23,269 nucleotides of DNA from JBMNHG01 sp045627705 (GTDB taxonomy: Bacteria; Verrucomicrobiota; Kiritimatiellia; RFP12; JBMNHG01), in NCBI GenBank assembly GCA_045627705.1, contig JAZQOE010000146.1:1-23269 (forward strand), given 5' to 3'. This document shows positions 1-8,811 of the stretch, piece by piece. A model generated the notes under the pieces. That model saw nothing but the letters and a program-made list of their open reading frames with translations, was not told where the DNA came from and did not search any database. The position numbers and the translations under genes were made by a program. Each line of letters starts with the position of its first letter. Position 1 is the first letter of the stretch.

Positions 1-3000
1 AGGGGCGTCGACGGTCTTGGCGGCGGCGGCGCCGGCGGGTCTCATAACGCGGCCAACTGCGGCGGCATGGGCGGGTGCGGCACGGTGATCTTCGCCGTCA
101 GCTACCTGCCTTCGGATGTCCCGATGGTCAGCATGAAGTCCGACATGACTTCGATGACAAGCGCTTCGATTTCCGCTCTTCTCGTCACGGCCGGCGATGG
201 ATTCGCGACCGGCGACCTCTATTTCACCTGCGGACGCAATCCCGAGAATCTCCCGCCCGCGACTGTCGTGAAGCATGCCTGGCAGGTAGGCGCGACATGG
301 AGCACGAACCTTGTTGACCAGGCTCCCGGCATTCCCGTTTACTACGAGGCATACGTCGTCAACGGCGATGGCGCATCCTCCGAAGTCTACAAGGGACTCG
401 CCCGCCCGTATTTCGGCACGGTCACCGGCGGTACAGCCGAAGTCATCGACAATGGCGATTCCGTCGCATACGTCTTCGACAACACGGACGATGCCATGAC
501 ATTCACTCCGGCCTCGACCATCAGGCTCAACGCCGCGCTCGTCGTCGGTGGCGGCGGCGCCGGCGGCTGGACGATCGGCGGCGGCGGCGGTGGCGGCGGC
601 GTTGTCCAGTACACGCCCGACACGGAACTCCTCATCCCCGCCGGAACGCCTATCACCATTTCGATTGGCGACGGCGGCGACAACTATGACTGGTACGGCA
701 ACTGGACATACGGCCGCAACGGCGGAGATTCGACTCTCGCGTTCGGCGAGGTCTCCCTGACAGCGTTTGGCGGCGGCGGCGGCGGTTCCTGGAGCGAACG
801 CCAGGCCGGAGCCGAAGGCGGCTGCGGCGGCGGCGCCGCGAACGGCGGCAATAGCAACGCCAAGGGCCTTCAGGGCGGCAATGGCGGCATGAACAATAGC
901 GAGCGTTCCGGCGGCGGCGGCGGCGCTGGCCAGGACGGCCAGGACGGGGGCGACAACTATGCCGGCAAGGGTGGCGACGGCATCCTCTCGTCAATCACCG
1001 GTACTCCCACGTACTACGCCGGCGGTGGCGGTGGCGGCGGCGGCAACAGCTGCACCTACGGCGGCAAGGGCGGCCTCGGCGGCGGCGGCGCAGGCCATGA
1101 TGCCAACACGGATGTCGGCGGCGACGACGGCGTCGATGGACTCGGCGGCGGTGGCGGCGGCGGCGACTATGCAGGCGGCAAGCCGGGCGGCCGCGGCGGC
1201 CGCGGGACGGTTATCATCTCCATCTCCCCACTTTCGGGCTCCAAGCCCATCGCAAATGTCGTCCCGACAGTCCTCACGCCAAGCGAGGTCTCCTTCTCCG
1301 CGACCCTTGGACTTGTCGGCGGCGACGCAGATTCCGCAACCGCCACCTTCGCCTTCGCCCCGCTTGGCCAGGCGCTTCCCGCCGGCGAAGTCGTGAAGAC
1401 CGGCTGGGAACAGGACAGCTCTTTCACGTTCTCCTATCCGGGCCTAGTCCCCTGTACCACATACGCATATGCCATGGGCGTGACGAACAACGCCGGCGAG
1501 GGCATCGTGGTCGAAGGCACGTTCGACACCGTCGCAGCATCCTATGCGTATGTCTCCGAGACTGGCAGCGATGCGACGGGCGATGGCTCGCAGGCCAATC
1601 CGTTCCGCACCATCACCCGCGCCTTCGCCTGCACCACGGCTCCCGCGACAATCCATGTCGCCCCTGGTTCGTATGACACCGACGCCGGCGAATCCTTCCC
1701 GCTCGCGGCGGAAGGCTACACGATTCGCGGCACCGGCGACGCCGGCGACTACGCGGTCGTCGATGGCGACAACGAGTCGATGCACATCTTCACGGTCGCC
1801 GACGGCACGCTCAATGTCTCCGGACTCTGGCTATGCGAGACAACGAACTCGATCCTGTGGACGGAAAACGCGACGCTCAACGTCGCAGACTGCCGCTTCA
1901 CGCAGAGCCACGAGAACATGTCCTACAACTGGCTCAGCGTGGACAACATGGCTCTCGTTGACACCCCAGCCGGCGTGCTGAATTCGCGTACCACCACGGA
2001 TGCGACCTTCGACCGCTGCGAGTTCCTGGGCATGAAGCGCTACTCGATCTTTGAATCGATCTACCGCTGCCTGACGGTCACATTGAACGATTCGCTTGTC
2101 GCCAGCAACACCGTTGTCAACGGCGTGTTCTCTTCCGCCGGCGCCGGCAACGTGAACGCGATGCGCCTCTATTTCAACCGTTCGGACTTCATAGAAAATG
2201 TCGGCGACTACAGCTCTCGCCACGACTGCGCGAACTGCTCGATCGCGTATGTCTGCGGCAACTGCGTGAATGGCCCGGCCGAAATCCGCAGCGTGTTCGA
2301 GATCGACGGATGCCACTTCTTCGCAAACCGCGGCGGCAACCTGATCGGCACCGACTACACCAGCCCGAATGTCAACGTGATCCGCAACTCGCTCTTCGTG
2401 GACAACTATGCCCACCAAGCCCTGTTCCAGGGCCACGATGGTCCAATCGTGACCTACAACTCGACCTTCGTCCGCAACTCCGGCAACTACTCGGCATTCA
2501 ACATCGACCACGACATCTACGATTCCATCATCGTCGATGGCGGCGACATGGCCTTCATCTCGCCAAACTACGGCGACCATAGCAACTCCGGCCGGACCAG
2601 GCTGCACAACAGCATCTTCTGGAACACCCACGATGGCACGGGCTGGGGCCGCGCGGCCAGCACCCTGATAGAGGCGGATCCGATTCTCGAGAACGCGGGC
2701 GCGGGCGTCGCATGGAACGATCCTTCGTTCGACGCCTCGCCACGTCCGTATTCGCCTGCGATCGATGCCGGCGTGAACGGCCGCATCGCTTCGACGAACG
2801 ATATCGCGGGCAATCCGCGCATCGCGGACAACGATGCAGACGGAACCGCCACAATCGATATCGGCGCCTACGAATCCGTATTCGCCGATTCCCCCAGGCC
2901 CGCTTTCCTAATGCCCGTTCCCGGCGTGACCAATGCGTTCCATGGCGCGACAATCGACATTCCGATTTCGATCTCGCCCGCCGCAACTGGCACGGTGACC

Positions 3001-4929
3001 GCCAATATCGCCTATCCCGATGGTGTGACTGGCCCAGCATCGATCGAGATCGCCGATGGCGCCGGTCCCGTGATGCTGCCGCTCGCCTTCGCTGCCGAGA
3101 GCGAAAATGACTGGACGCGCGTTGTCGTCTCCGACGCGGCGGGCGAAATCCTCCCGTTGAACGTCGATGCCTACCTCAGTGGACTCTTCGTGAACGCAGG
3201 TTACATCGGCACAATCTACGTCCGCGAGGGCGAGACCATCACCATCCCCGTCAAGATAGACCTCGATGGCGTAGTCGCTGGCTCGCTGATTCCAGTCTCG
3301 ATCGCTTCGACCTCCGGCAGTGGAGACAACTCGATCTCGTGGTCCGCCGGCTCCGGCATCGCCGCTGGCGCGGCCTCCACGGTCGGCGGCCTCGTGATCA
3401 CCGGCGCGTCCGGCGTGAACACCGTTACCCTTGAAGTCGGCGCCGGCTTCACCTTCGCGGAGACCGAGGACGACAGCGTGACAATCACCGTTGTCGGCTA
3501 TCCCGGCTGGATGGCCGTCGATCCCGCGAATGGCAACGACGACCAGTATGTCGGCACGATGGCTTCGCCCTTCCTGACGATCGCCCGTGCGCTCGAAGTC
3601 CTCCGCGACGGCGATACGGTCCGCCTGCTCCCAGGCACCTACACCTCCGCCACGCAGGAGTTCCCGCTCGATCCGAAGAACATCGCGCTTGTGGGCTACG
3701 ATACCGATGGCGCGGCAGACTCCGCAGATGTCGTCTTCGACGGCGAAAACACTGTTGGCACGCTCTTCTACTACGAAGGTCTCGATGGTGCCATCACGAA
3801 CGGCGCGGTCGAGAATGTCACATTCCGCGACACGACGTCCGCCGCGGTCCAGACCGACCTTGGCGTTGTCACGTTCCGCAACTGCGCATTCTCGCAGTCC
3901 GTCGAGAATGCCGGCGCGTACGGCGCGATCCTGATCCGCGACAATGGCCACGTCACCGCCGAGGATTGCACCTTCGCGGGCATCCGCCGCAACAGCGTGG
4001 TCGCGATGGCGAGCCACCTAGTGAACGACGACTTCGCCTTCACGGCGCGCCGCTGCGTATTCCGCGACAACGCCAGCGAATGCGCCGCGATCAACGGCTT
4101 CACATACGGCAAGGCATACGTGTATGATTGCGACTTCATCGCGAACTCGGTGTTGCCAAACGACTGCTGGCGCTACCAGAACAGCGAAGTCTTCCGTTCG
4201 CCCGTCGCCGTACTTCGCCAGGGTGCGTTCGAAATCGAGCGGTGCCGCTTCCTCGGCAACGTCGGTGGCCCGATCATCTCGGAGACCTACTTCTGGACGC
4301 ACGTCTATGATTCGCTCTTCGCCGGCAACTCCGCGTTGCTCAGCGAGGATCCGGTCGATGGTGCGTATGTCGCCCGCGTGAAGAGCGCCCGCGGCAGGGA
4401 TATCAACGTCGGCGATCCCTATTTGACCGGCATGGTCGATGGCTATGGCGGTTATGTCCAGTTCTTCAACTGCACGCTGGTCGGCAACTCCGGCGGCTAC
4501 AACAGCTGCAATACGGAAACGTACTTCTACAACTCGATCATCGCCGACGACGGCCCGCTCAGCATCACGCCCGTGGATGGCTGGATGGATCACCGGTATA
4601 TCCGCCTCTACAATGTGATCGCGTACAACATGGAGCCAGGCACTGACGGCTACAGGGCGGAAGACAGCTCGAACATCATCACCGATGACCCGCAGTTGAA
4701 GAACATCTCGGTCGCATGGAACGATCCCGCGTTCAACGCGCATCCGAAGGGTGCCAGCCCCGCGCGCGACGCCGGCCGCAACGACCTTGTCCAGTCGGTC
4801 CAGCTCACCGACCTCGACGGCGCGGCCCGCGTCAAGGTCTCGCTGGTCAATGGCGCCGATGGGATCGTCGATATCGGCTGCTACGAGTCCGATCCTGTCT
4901 CCGCCGGCACGCTCATCCTGATCCGCTAA
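1..4929 (+). CDS. Giant glycine-rich, double beta-helix surface protein (5' end outside window)
   Basis: The frame is open from base 1, and the residues before the ATG at 67 already read as a glycine-rich tail, so the true start lies upstream; at least 1642 codons are present. In order: the end of one Gly-rich domain closing with GGCGTVIFAVSY (to about 110); a beta-sandwich-like linker; a second Gly-rich domain (about 430-1230) closing with the related GGRGTVIISIS; a fibronectin/Ig-like segment (about 1235-1540); a DUF1565/pectate-lyase-like parallel beta-helix starting YVSETGSDATGDGSQANPF (about 1545-2880) and ending DIGAYES, the choice-of-anchor Q hallmark; an Ig-like spacer (2880-3500); and a second beta-helix starting MAVDPANGNDDQYVGT (about 3510-4900) and ending DIGCYES. 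No membrane segment or sorting signal is visible after the final helix. Such proteins are usually exported and cell-surface or polysaccharide-associated. No catalytic residues could be assigned, so enzyme versus adhesin is open. Confidence 0.85.
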   Translation, partial: RGVDGLGGGGAGGSHNAANCGGMGGCGTVIFAVSYLPSDVPMVSMKSDMTSMTSASISALLVTAGDGFATGDLYFTCGRNPENLPPATVVKHAWQVGATWSTNLVDQAPGIPVYYEAYVVNGDGASSEVYKGLARPYFGTVTGGTAEVIDNGDSVAYVFDNTDDAMTFTPASTIRLNAALVVGGGGAGGWTIGGGGGGGGVVQYTPDTELLIPAGTPITISIGDGGDNYDWYGNWTYGRNGGDSTLAFGEVSLTAFGGGGGGSWSERQAGAEGGCGGGAANGGNSNAKGLQGGNGGMNNSERSGGGGGAGQDGQDGGDNYAGKGGDGILSSITGTPTYYAGGGGGGGGNSCTYGGKGGLGGGGAGHDANTDVGGDDGVDGLGGGGGGGDYAGGKPGGRGGRGTVIISISPLSGSKPIANVVPTVLTPSEVSFSATLGLVGGDADSATATFAFAPLGQALPAGEVVKTGWEQDSSFTFSYPGLVPCTTYAYAMGVTNNAGEGIVVEGTFDTVAASYAYVSETGSDATGDGSQANPFRTITRAFACTTAPATIHVAPGSYDTDAGESFPLAAEGYTIRGTGDAGDYAVVDGDNESMHIFTVADGTLNVSGLWLCETTNSILWTENATLNVADCRFTQSHENMSYNWLSVDNMALVDTPAGVLNSRTTTDATFDRCEFLGMKRYSIFESIYRCLTVTLNDSLVASNTVVNGVFSSAGAGNVNAMRLYFNRSDFIENVGDYSSRHDCANCSIAYVCGNCVNGPAEIRSVFEIDGCHFFANRGGNLIGTDYTSPNVNVIRNSLFVDNYAHQALFQGHDGPIVTYNSTFVRNSGNYSAFNIDHDIYDSIIVDGGDMAFISPNYGDHSNSGRTRLHNSIFWNTHDGTGWGRAASTLIEADPILENAGAGVAWNDPSFDASPRPYSPAIDAGVNGRIASTNDIAGNPRIADNDADGTATIDIGAYESVFADSPRPAFLMPVPGVTNAFHGATIDIPISISPAATGTVTANIAYPDGVTGPASIEIADGAGPVMLPLAFAAESENDWTRVVVSDAAGEILPLNVDAYLSGLFVNAGYIGTIYVREGETITIPVKIDLDGVVAGSLIPVSIASTSGSGDNSISWSAGSGIAAGAASTVGGLVITGASGVNTVTLEVGAGFTFAETEDDSVTITVVGYPGWMAVDPANGNDDQYVGTMASPFLTIARALEVLRDGDTVRLLPGTYTSATQEFPLDPKNIALVGYDTDGAADSADVVFDGENTVGTLFYYEGLDGAITNGAVENVTFRDTTSAAVQTDLGVVTFRNCAFSQSVENAGAYGAILIRDNGHVTAEDCTFAGIRRNSVVAMASHLVNDDFAFTARRCVFRDNASECAAINGFTYGKAYVYDCDFIANSVLPNDCWRYQNSEVFRSPVAVLRQGAFEIERCRFLGNVGGPIISETYFWTHVYDSLFAGNSALLSEDPVDGAYVARVKSARGRDINVGDPYLTGMVDGYGGYVQFFNCTLVGNSGGYNSCNTETYFYNSIIADDGPLSITPVDGWMDHRYIRLYNVIAYNMEPGTDGYRAEDSSNIITDDPQLKNISVAWNDPAFNAHPKGASPARDAGRNDLVQSVQLTDLDGAARVKVSLVNGADGIVDIGCYESDPVSAGTLILIR
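547..1206 (+). repeat. GGC-rich trinucleotide tracts encoding poly-glycine
   Basis: Several long GGC/GGT runs (for example near 570-600, 770-785, 910-925, 1020-1045 and 1143-1165) encode the glycine core of the surface protein. They are separated by short polar inserts rich in Asn, Asp, Ser and Tyr. Such tracts are prone to slippage, always by whole codons, so the domain can lengthen or shorten without losing frame. Confidence 0.7.
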
Positions 4930-4952
4930 TCCAAATCTGGCGGCCATGTTCG

Positions 4953-4961
4953 TGCTATAGC
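4953..4961 (+). promoter_or_regulatory. Possible extended -10 promoter for the TetR gene
   Basis: TGCTATAGC lies about 35 bases before the TetR start, in the 67-base gap after the surface-protein gene. It is an extended -10 (TGn plus TATAGC), but no good -35 is seen 16-18 bases upstream. A similar TGCTATTGT stands before def. Tentative. Confidence 0.3.
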
Positions 4962-4996
4962 TGCCACGTCTCAAGCAAAGGACGGCATACAAGGCA

Positions 4997-5596
4997 ATGG
5001 CGGCACATGTCGAACACGCGAAGCGCAAGAAGGCGATCCTCAAGACCGCCGTGCGTGTCTTTGCATCCGAGGGCTATGCCGGCACGACCTTCCAGAAGAT
5101 CGCCGATGCCTGCGGAATAAGCCGTACCATCCTCTATCTCTACTACCCGAACAAGCGCGCGATCTTCCGCGGCGCGATACGATCCGCGATCGACGAGGTG
5201 GCGCTTGAAATGGATGGCATCGCCGTTTCGTCGATGTCGTCACCGCAACGCATCGTCGCCGCGATGGACATCATGCTCGACGCCTTTGCGCGCAACGCCG
5301 CGCTCATGCGTGTAATCCACGAATACCTCGTGCTGCTCGCCCGCGACACTGGCGAAGGCCGCCCCGGCTTCCGCTTCCGCGCACAGACCGCTTCGACGCG
5401 CGGCATCCTCCGCAGACTCGTCGCCGCAGGCATCGACAGCGGCGAGTTCCGCAAGGATTGTGACCCCGTCGCCGCCGAGGGCGCGCTTTTCGCCATTCTC
5501 GAAACCGCTGGTCTGCGCCTTGCGCTTCTCGGCGAAAGCGGCAACGACGACCTCCGCGCCTCAGTGCGCGAAATCGTGAGGCTCATGCAGGCATAG
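4997..5596 (+). CDS. TetR/AcrR-family transcriptional regulator
   Basis: This 199-residue protein has the usual TetR length. The N-terminal DNA-binding domain is clear: AILKTAVRVFASEGYAGTTF (residues 13-32) followed by the helix-turn-helix QKIADACGISRTILYLYYPN (33-52) and KRAIF. The remaining ~140 residues form the helical ligand/dimer domain, which cannot be assigned a ligand. The start is the first in-frame ATG of the domain; AAGG lies only 2 bases before it, so ribosome binding looks weak. The next gene begins 53 bases downstream on the same strand, so the regulator may control itself and the 741-residue protein; that link is inferred from position only. Confidence 0.9.
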   Translation: MAAHVEHAKRKKAILKTAVRVFASEGYAGTTFQKIADACGISRTILYLYYPNKRAIFRGAIRSAIDEVALEMDGIAVSSMSSPQRIVAAMDIMLDAFARNAALMRVIHEYLVLLARDTGEGRPGFRFRAQTASTRGILRRLVAAGIDSGEFRKDCDPVAAEGALFAILETAGLRLALLGESGNDDLRASVREIVRLMQA

Positions 5597-5649
5597 TCGG
5601 CGAACATTTCCAGATCATCTGTCTTTATTCAACCAAAAGGAATCCCACC

Positions 5650-7875
5650 ATGAAGAAGGAAATCACCAACGGCGCACAGCGCGCTACATTCGAGTTCATC
5701 GAGGGCAAGGGCTGGACGCCAGGCTGGTTCTTCGATGGCGATACCCAAGTGCTCCGTTTCAAGGACCACGAATGGCTGTCGATCGGCCATGTCCATCCCG
5801 CATTCGCCGATTCCGCCGAAGACCTCGCCGATGGCGGACTCGTCTTCAAGGGCGAATCCCTCTACGGCAACGCGAAGGTCGCATGGGATGTCACGGTCCG
5901 CGCCGATGCCGGCGGCGGTTTTGAAGTCGTTACGTCGTTCACGCCCGCCGAGGATATCGAGCTGCTCGAGGCGTGGACATCCTACGAGGCTCCATACCTC
6001 TACGATGGTTCCGAAACCGCCACCACCGTAATTGGCATGAACCCGGTCGTGCGCTGGGTCGGCAACGATCGCATCACCCCGCCGATATGGGCGAATCCCG
6101 CCTGGGTCTATGGCAACGAAAAGTCAGCGCGCCGTACCGCAGTGTGCAACACCCCATACATCTGCCATGCGATAACCGCCGCGAAAGGACAGCCAGACCG
6201 CTACGTTTCGCTTGTCGCCGATTGGAACACCTGCGAAGTCCACGATACCTTCACCACGCCGACACGCGTGATCGAAGGACTCCACGGATACAAGTACATC
6301 CTAGGCGCGCTCAACTGGGCGAGCGCCTTCGCCAAGGATCCAAACGTGCTCTTCGAGCGCGGACGCGCCCATCGCCAGCGCCTGCTGGTGAGCGTCGCCG
6401 CGGGAGCGTGCCCCGGCGGAAGTTTCGACGCCATGCTCTGCAAGGCGTGGGAAGACGCCGAACGCCTCGAGCGCGAGCCCGATGGCAGGATCGCGGCATA
6501 CGAGGTCGCAACTAAGGCAGGCGCAAGCTGGGCCAATGCGACAAAGTGGCTGCGCGACGTGATGTGCGAAAAGATTGAAGCGCCAGGCCTCCTCGAGCGC
6601 GGCGTAGGCATCAAGACATACGCTCCCGGCGGACGTCCCAAATTCGACACGCATGGCTCCTGGTACTGGTGGCCGCAGTGGACTGGACTTCTCCACTACA
6701 GGGCGCTGATGACAGGCGACAAGGAACTCGCCGCCGAGTGCGAGCGCAAGGACGCCCTTTTCGCCGAATGGGCCACGGGCGACCGCTACCACAACTCCAT
6801 CGCTGTCGGCGCCACGCTCACGCCCGCCTTCCATTGGCTTGTGAACGCGAAGCAAAAGGACAGCACCCTCGCCCGCGGCTTCGGTAGCCTCCTGCGCGAC
6901 ACCTACGAGAAGTCGCTTGCGGAAAACGGCAAGGTCCGCGCAATGGATTCCGGTGCCCAGGCCACTATCGCGGAAGTCCTGCTCCTCGGCTCCGAACTCT
7001 ATGGCGCGCCCGAAATGGAAAAGCAGGGCAAGCTCCTCCTCGAGGAAATGGCGCGCAAGCTCGACGGCAATTTCTGGGAGTTCAACCTCGGCCCGACAGG
7101 CTGCATGATGCACGGCGGACAAATCCGCTCGATGGGCCATGGTCACGCCGCGGCCGCGAATCTCGTTGCGCACCGTCTCACCGGCGACGCCGCGTACCTG
7201 CGCGACGCCCATCGTTTCGCCCGCTACCTTCTCGCCGTCAGCTACGCGACGCACAATGGCTCCAAGACGCCCGATTTCGACTGGCGCGGATGGTGCAACG
7301 GCTCAAACGCCGGACGCGACCAAATCGCCGAATTCCCGCCGTGGGAAACACAGAACGGTCTTCTCTGCCTCGCTTCGCTCATGCCCTTCTGCGACCTCGA
7401 AGCCGGCTTCTACGACGCACTCTGGTACATCGGCCGCACAGGCCTCGCGCAATTCCCCGCGGCTCGCACTGTGAAGCGCGTGATCGGCACAGACATGGTC
7501 GAGCGCTTTGTCCCGCGTTCCTCGCTCGCTAGCGAACGCGACTTCTACGACATCCAGCCATACCTCGCATACGAGAACCCTTACGACCAAGACATGCCCG
7601 CATCGTATCAGGGAACGGATTGCCTCGTTGGCGAGTTCGTTTACGGCGGCGGCCTTGCGCGCGCGGCGGACAACCGCGTCGCCGCGCTCGTGCCTGGCGC
7701 GGCACGCCTCGATCCATCGGAAGCGACTGTGCGCAACGTCCACTTCTGGAACCCGACAGCCAACGCCATAACCACCGATGTCGAACTCTTCTGGCCAAAC
7801 GGCAAGAAGACGGTCGTCACCGAGACAATCCCATCCCGCCAGGTCTTCAAGAAGAGCTATGCCGCTGCGTCCTAA
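5650..7875 (+). CDS. Uncharacterised 741-residue protein, possibly a six-hairpin glycosidase-like enzyme
   Basis: I do not recognise a named family with confidence. AAAGGA at 5636-5641 is a good ribosome-binding site 8 bases before the ATG. There is no signal peptide or membrane segment, so it is probably cytoplasmic. Residues about 1-250 look like a beta-rich domain (MKKEITNGAQRATFEFIEG onward). Residues about 330-620 are Trp- and Gly-rich with helical repeats (GSWYWWPQWTGLLHYRALM, GHGHAAAANLVAHRLTGDAA, FDWRGWCNGSNAG), the pattern of an (alpha/alpha)6 toroid as in many glycoside hydrolases and lyases. The last ~100 residues look like a beta-sandwich (VRNVHFWNPTANAITTDVEL). A role on an imported sugar or glycoside is inference. 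The next gene starts directly after its stop codon, and a TetR gene precedes it. Confidence 0.6.
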   Translation: MKKEITNGAQRATFEFIEGKGWTPGWFFDGDTQVLRFKDHEWLSIGHVHPAFADSAEDLADGGLVFKGESLYGNAKVAWDVTVRADAGGGFEVVTSFTPAEDIELLEAWTSYEAPYLYDGSETATTVIGMNPVVRWVGNDRITPPIWANPAWVYGNEKSARRTAVCNTPYICHAITAAKGQPDRYVSLVADWNTCEVHDTFTTPTRVIEGLHGYKYILGALNWASAFAKDPNVLFERGRAHRQRLLVSVAAGACPGGSFDAMLCKAWEDAERLEREPDGRIAAYEVATKAGASWANATKWLRDVMCEKIEAPGLLERGVGIKTYAPGGRPKFDTHGSWYWWPQWTGLLHYRALMTGDKELAAECERKDALFAEWATGDRYHNSIAVGATLTPAFHWLVNAKQKDSTLARGFGSLLRDTYEKSLAENGKVRAMDSGAQATIAEVLLLGSELYGAPEMEKQGKLLLEEMARKLDGNFWEFNLGPTGCMMHGGQIRSMGHGHAAAANLVAHRLTGDAAYLRDAHRFARYLLAVSYATHNGSKTPDFDWRGWCNGSNAGRDQIAEFPPWETQNGLLCLASLMPFCDLEAGFYDALWYIGRTGLAQFPAARTVKRVIGTDMVERFVPRSSLASERDFYDIQPYLAYENPYDQDMPASYQGTDCLVGEFVYGGGLARAADNRVAALVPGAARLDPSEATVRNVHFWNPTANAITTDVELFWPNGKKTVVTETIPSRQVFKKSYAAAS

Positions 7876-8811
7876 ATGAAGGACATTCTTGGTTTGATAC
7901 GGGCTCTCAACAACTCGCTGTCATTCCCATCGCAGTTTGTCGGAGCGATCGCGCTCGCGTTCGTATGCGGCGGGGCTGACGCATCGCCCGCATGGGTGCT
8001 TTGCGGCGTTGCGATTCCATGTGTACTGGCGATCGCGGAAGAAGCGGCGCGCCGCATTGGGGAACGGCGCGCCATCGCTGGAGGCGCCGAACTTTGCGAT
8101 GTCGCAATCGATCCGCTTGCGCCCGATTGGCATGGGACGGCCCAGGGCATGATCGATGTCTTCGCCCATGCCATCGTCGAATCGCGCAATGTCCGCATGC
8201 GCTTCCTTCCATGCGGCGGCAACCCGTATCGCATCACGGTATTGCCACCAAAACGCAACTCTGTAAAGCCGCGCTTGCTCGTGGCACGGATCGAGCGAGG
8301 GAAAGACCCTACAGGCCAATCGATCCGCCAAGCATCAGCCACCACATCATCCGCAGACTCGAAGAACGCAATCGAGATTCCTGCGATTTCGGTGCGGATA
8401 CCAATGCCGATTGAAATCGTCGATTCGATGGAGACGATCTGGATTTCCCCAATCGGCAAACGCATCAGGCTTTTGCGCTGTCCGCCAGAGGTGCTGCGTC
8501 TCGAAAGGGCAATTGCTATTTCAGTCGCATCGATTGCGGCAATCATCGCCCTCTGCGGGTTCTTCCGCATCGCGATTCTTGTCGCGCTGTGTCTTGCACT
8601 TCGCTTCTCCACAAGGCAAAGGTCATGGATTGCCCCGCATGTCCTTTGGATATCGATCCTGGCAATAGCGACAATTCTTTGCCATGACTTTGCCCCGTCA
8701 TTCTTCGGGGATCCGCTGCGCGTCGCATTTTACGCATACATATTGCCGATTGCGCTTTGGCGGGGGTATAAACGCTTTTCCCCTCTTAAGGCGAAGGGGA
8801 AAGCACAATGA
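7876..8811 (+). CDS. Hypothetical multi-pass membrane protein
   Basis: No family recognised; 311 residues. The ATG follows the TAA of the upstream gene with no gap, and the TGA overlaps the birA ATG (ATGA, 8808-8811), so translation is probably coupled on both sides. Hydrophobic segments lie at about residues 20-32, 39-55, 212-228, 231-243, 252-270 and 282-297, with a ~150-residue soluble part (56-210) between the second and third. That part contains RNVRMRFLPCGGNPYRITVL and looks beta-rich. The basic tail (KRFSPLKAKGKA) suggests a cytoplasmic C-terminus. A 246-codon antisense frame overlaps it, but the tight spacing with both neighbours and the clustered hydrophobic segments favour this strand. 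Confidence 0.6.
   Translation: MKDILGLIRALNNSLSFPSQFVGAIALAFVCGGADASPAWVLCGVAIPCVLAIAEEAARRIGERRAIAGGAELCDVAIDPLAPDWHGTAQGMIDVFAHAIVESRNVRMRFLPCGGNPYRITVLPPKRNSVKPRLLVARIERGKDPTGQSIRQASATTSSADSKNAIEIPAISVRIPMPIEIVDSMETIWISPIGKRIRLLRCPPEVLRLERAIAISVASIAAIIALCGFFRIAILVALCLALRFSTRQRSWIAPHVLWISILAIATILCHDFAPSFFGDPLRVAFYAYILPIALWRGYKRFSPLKAKGKAQ

Noticed and set aside
2908..4017. 369-codon minus-strand frame, with others at 1831-2631 and 4018-5043
   Set aside because: Mirror frames of the beta-helix protein; compositionally biased, no motif or ribosome-binding site.
7872..8612. 246-codon minus-strand frame over the unknown membrane protein
   Set aside because: The plus-strand frame is joined tightly to both neighbours and has orderly hydrophobic segments; the minus frame is Ser/Arg/Ala-rich.
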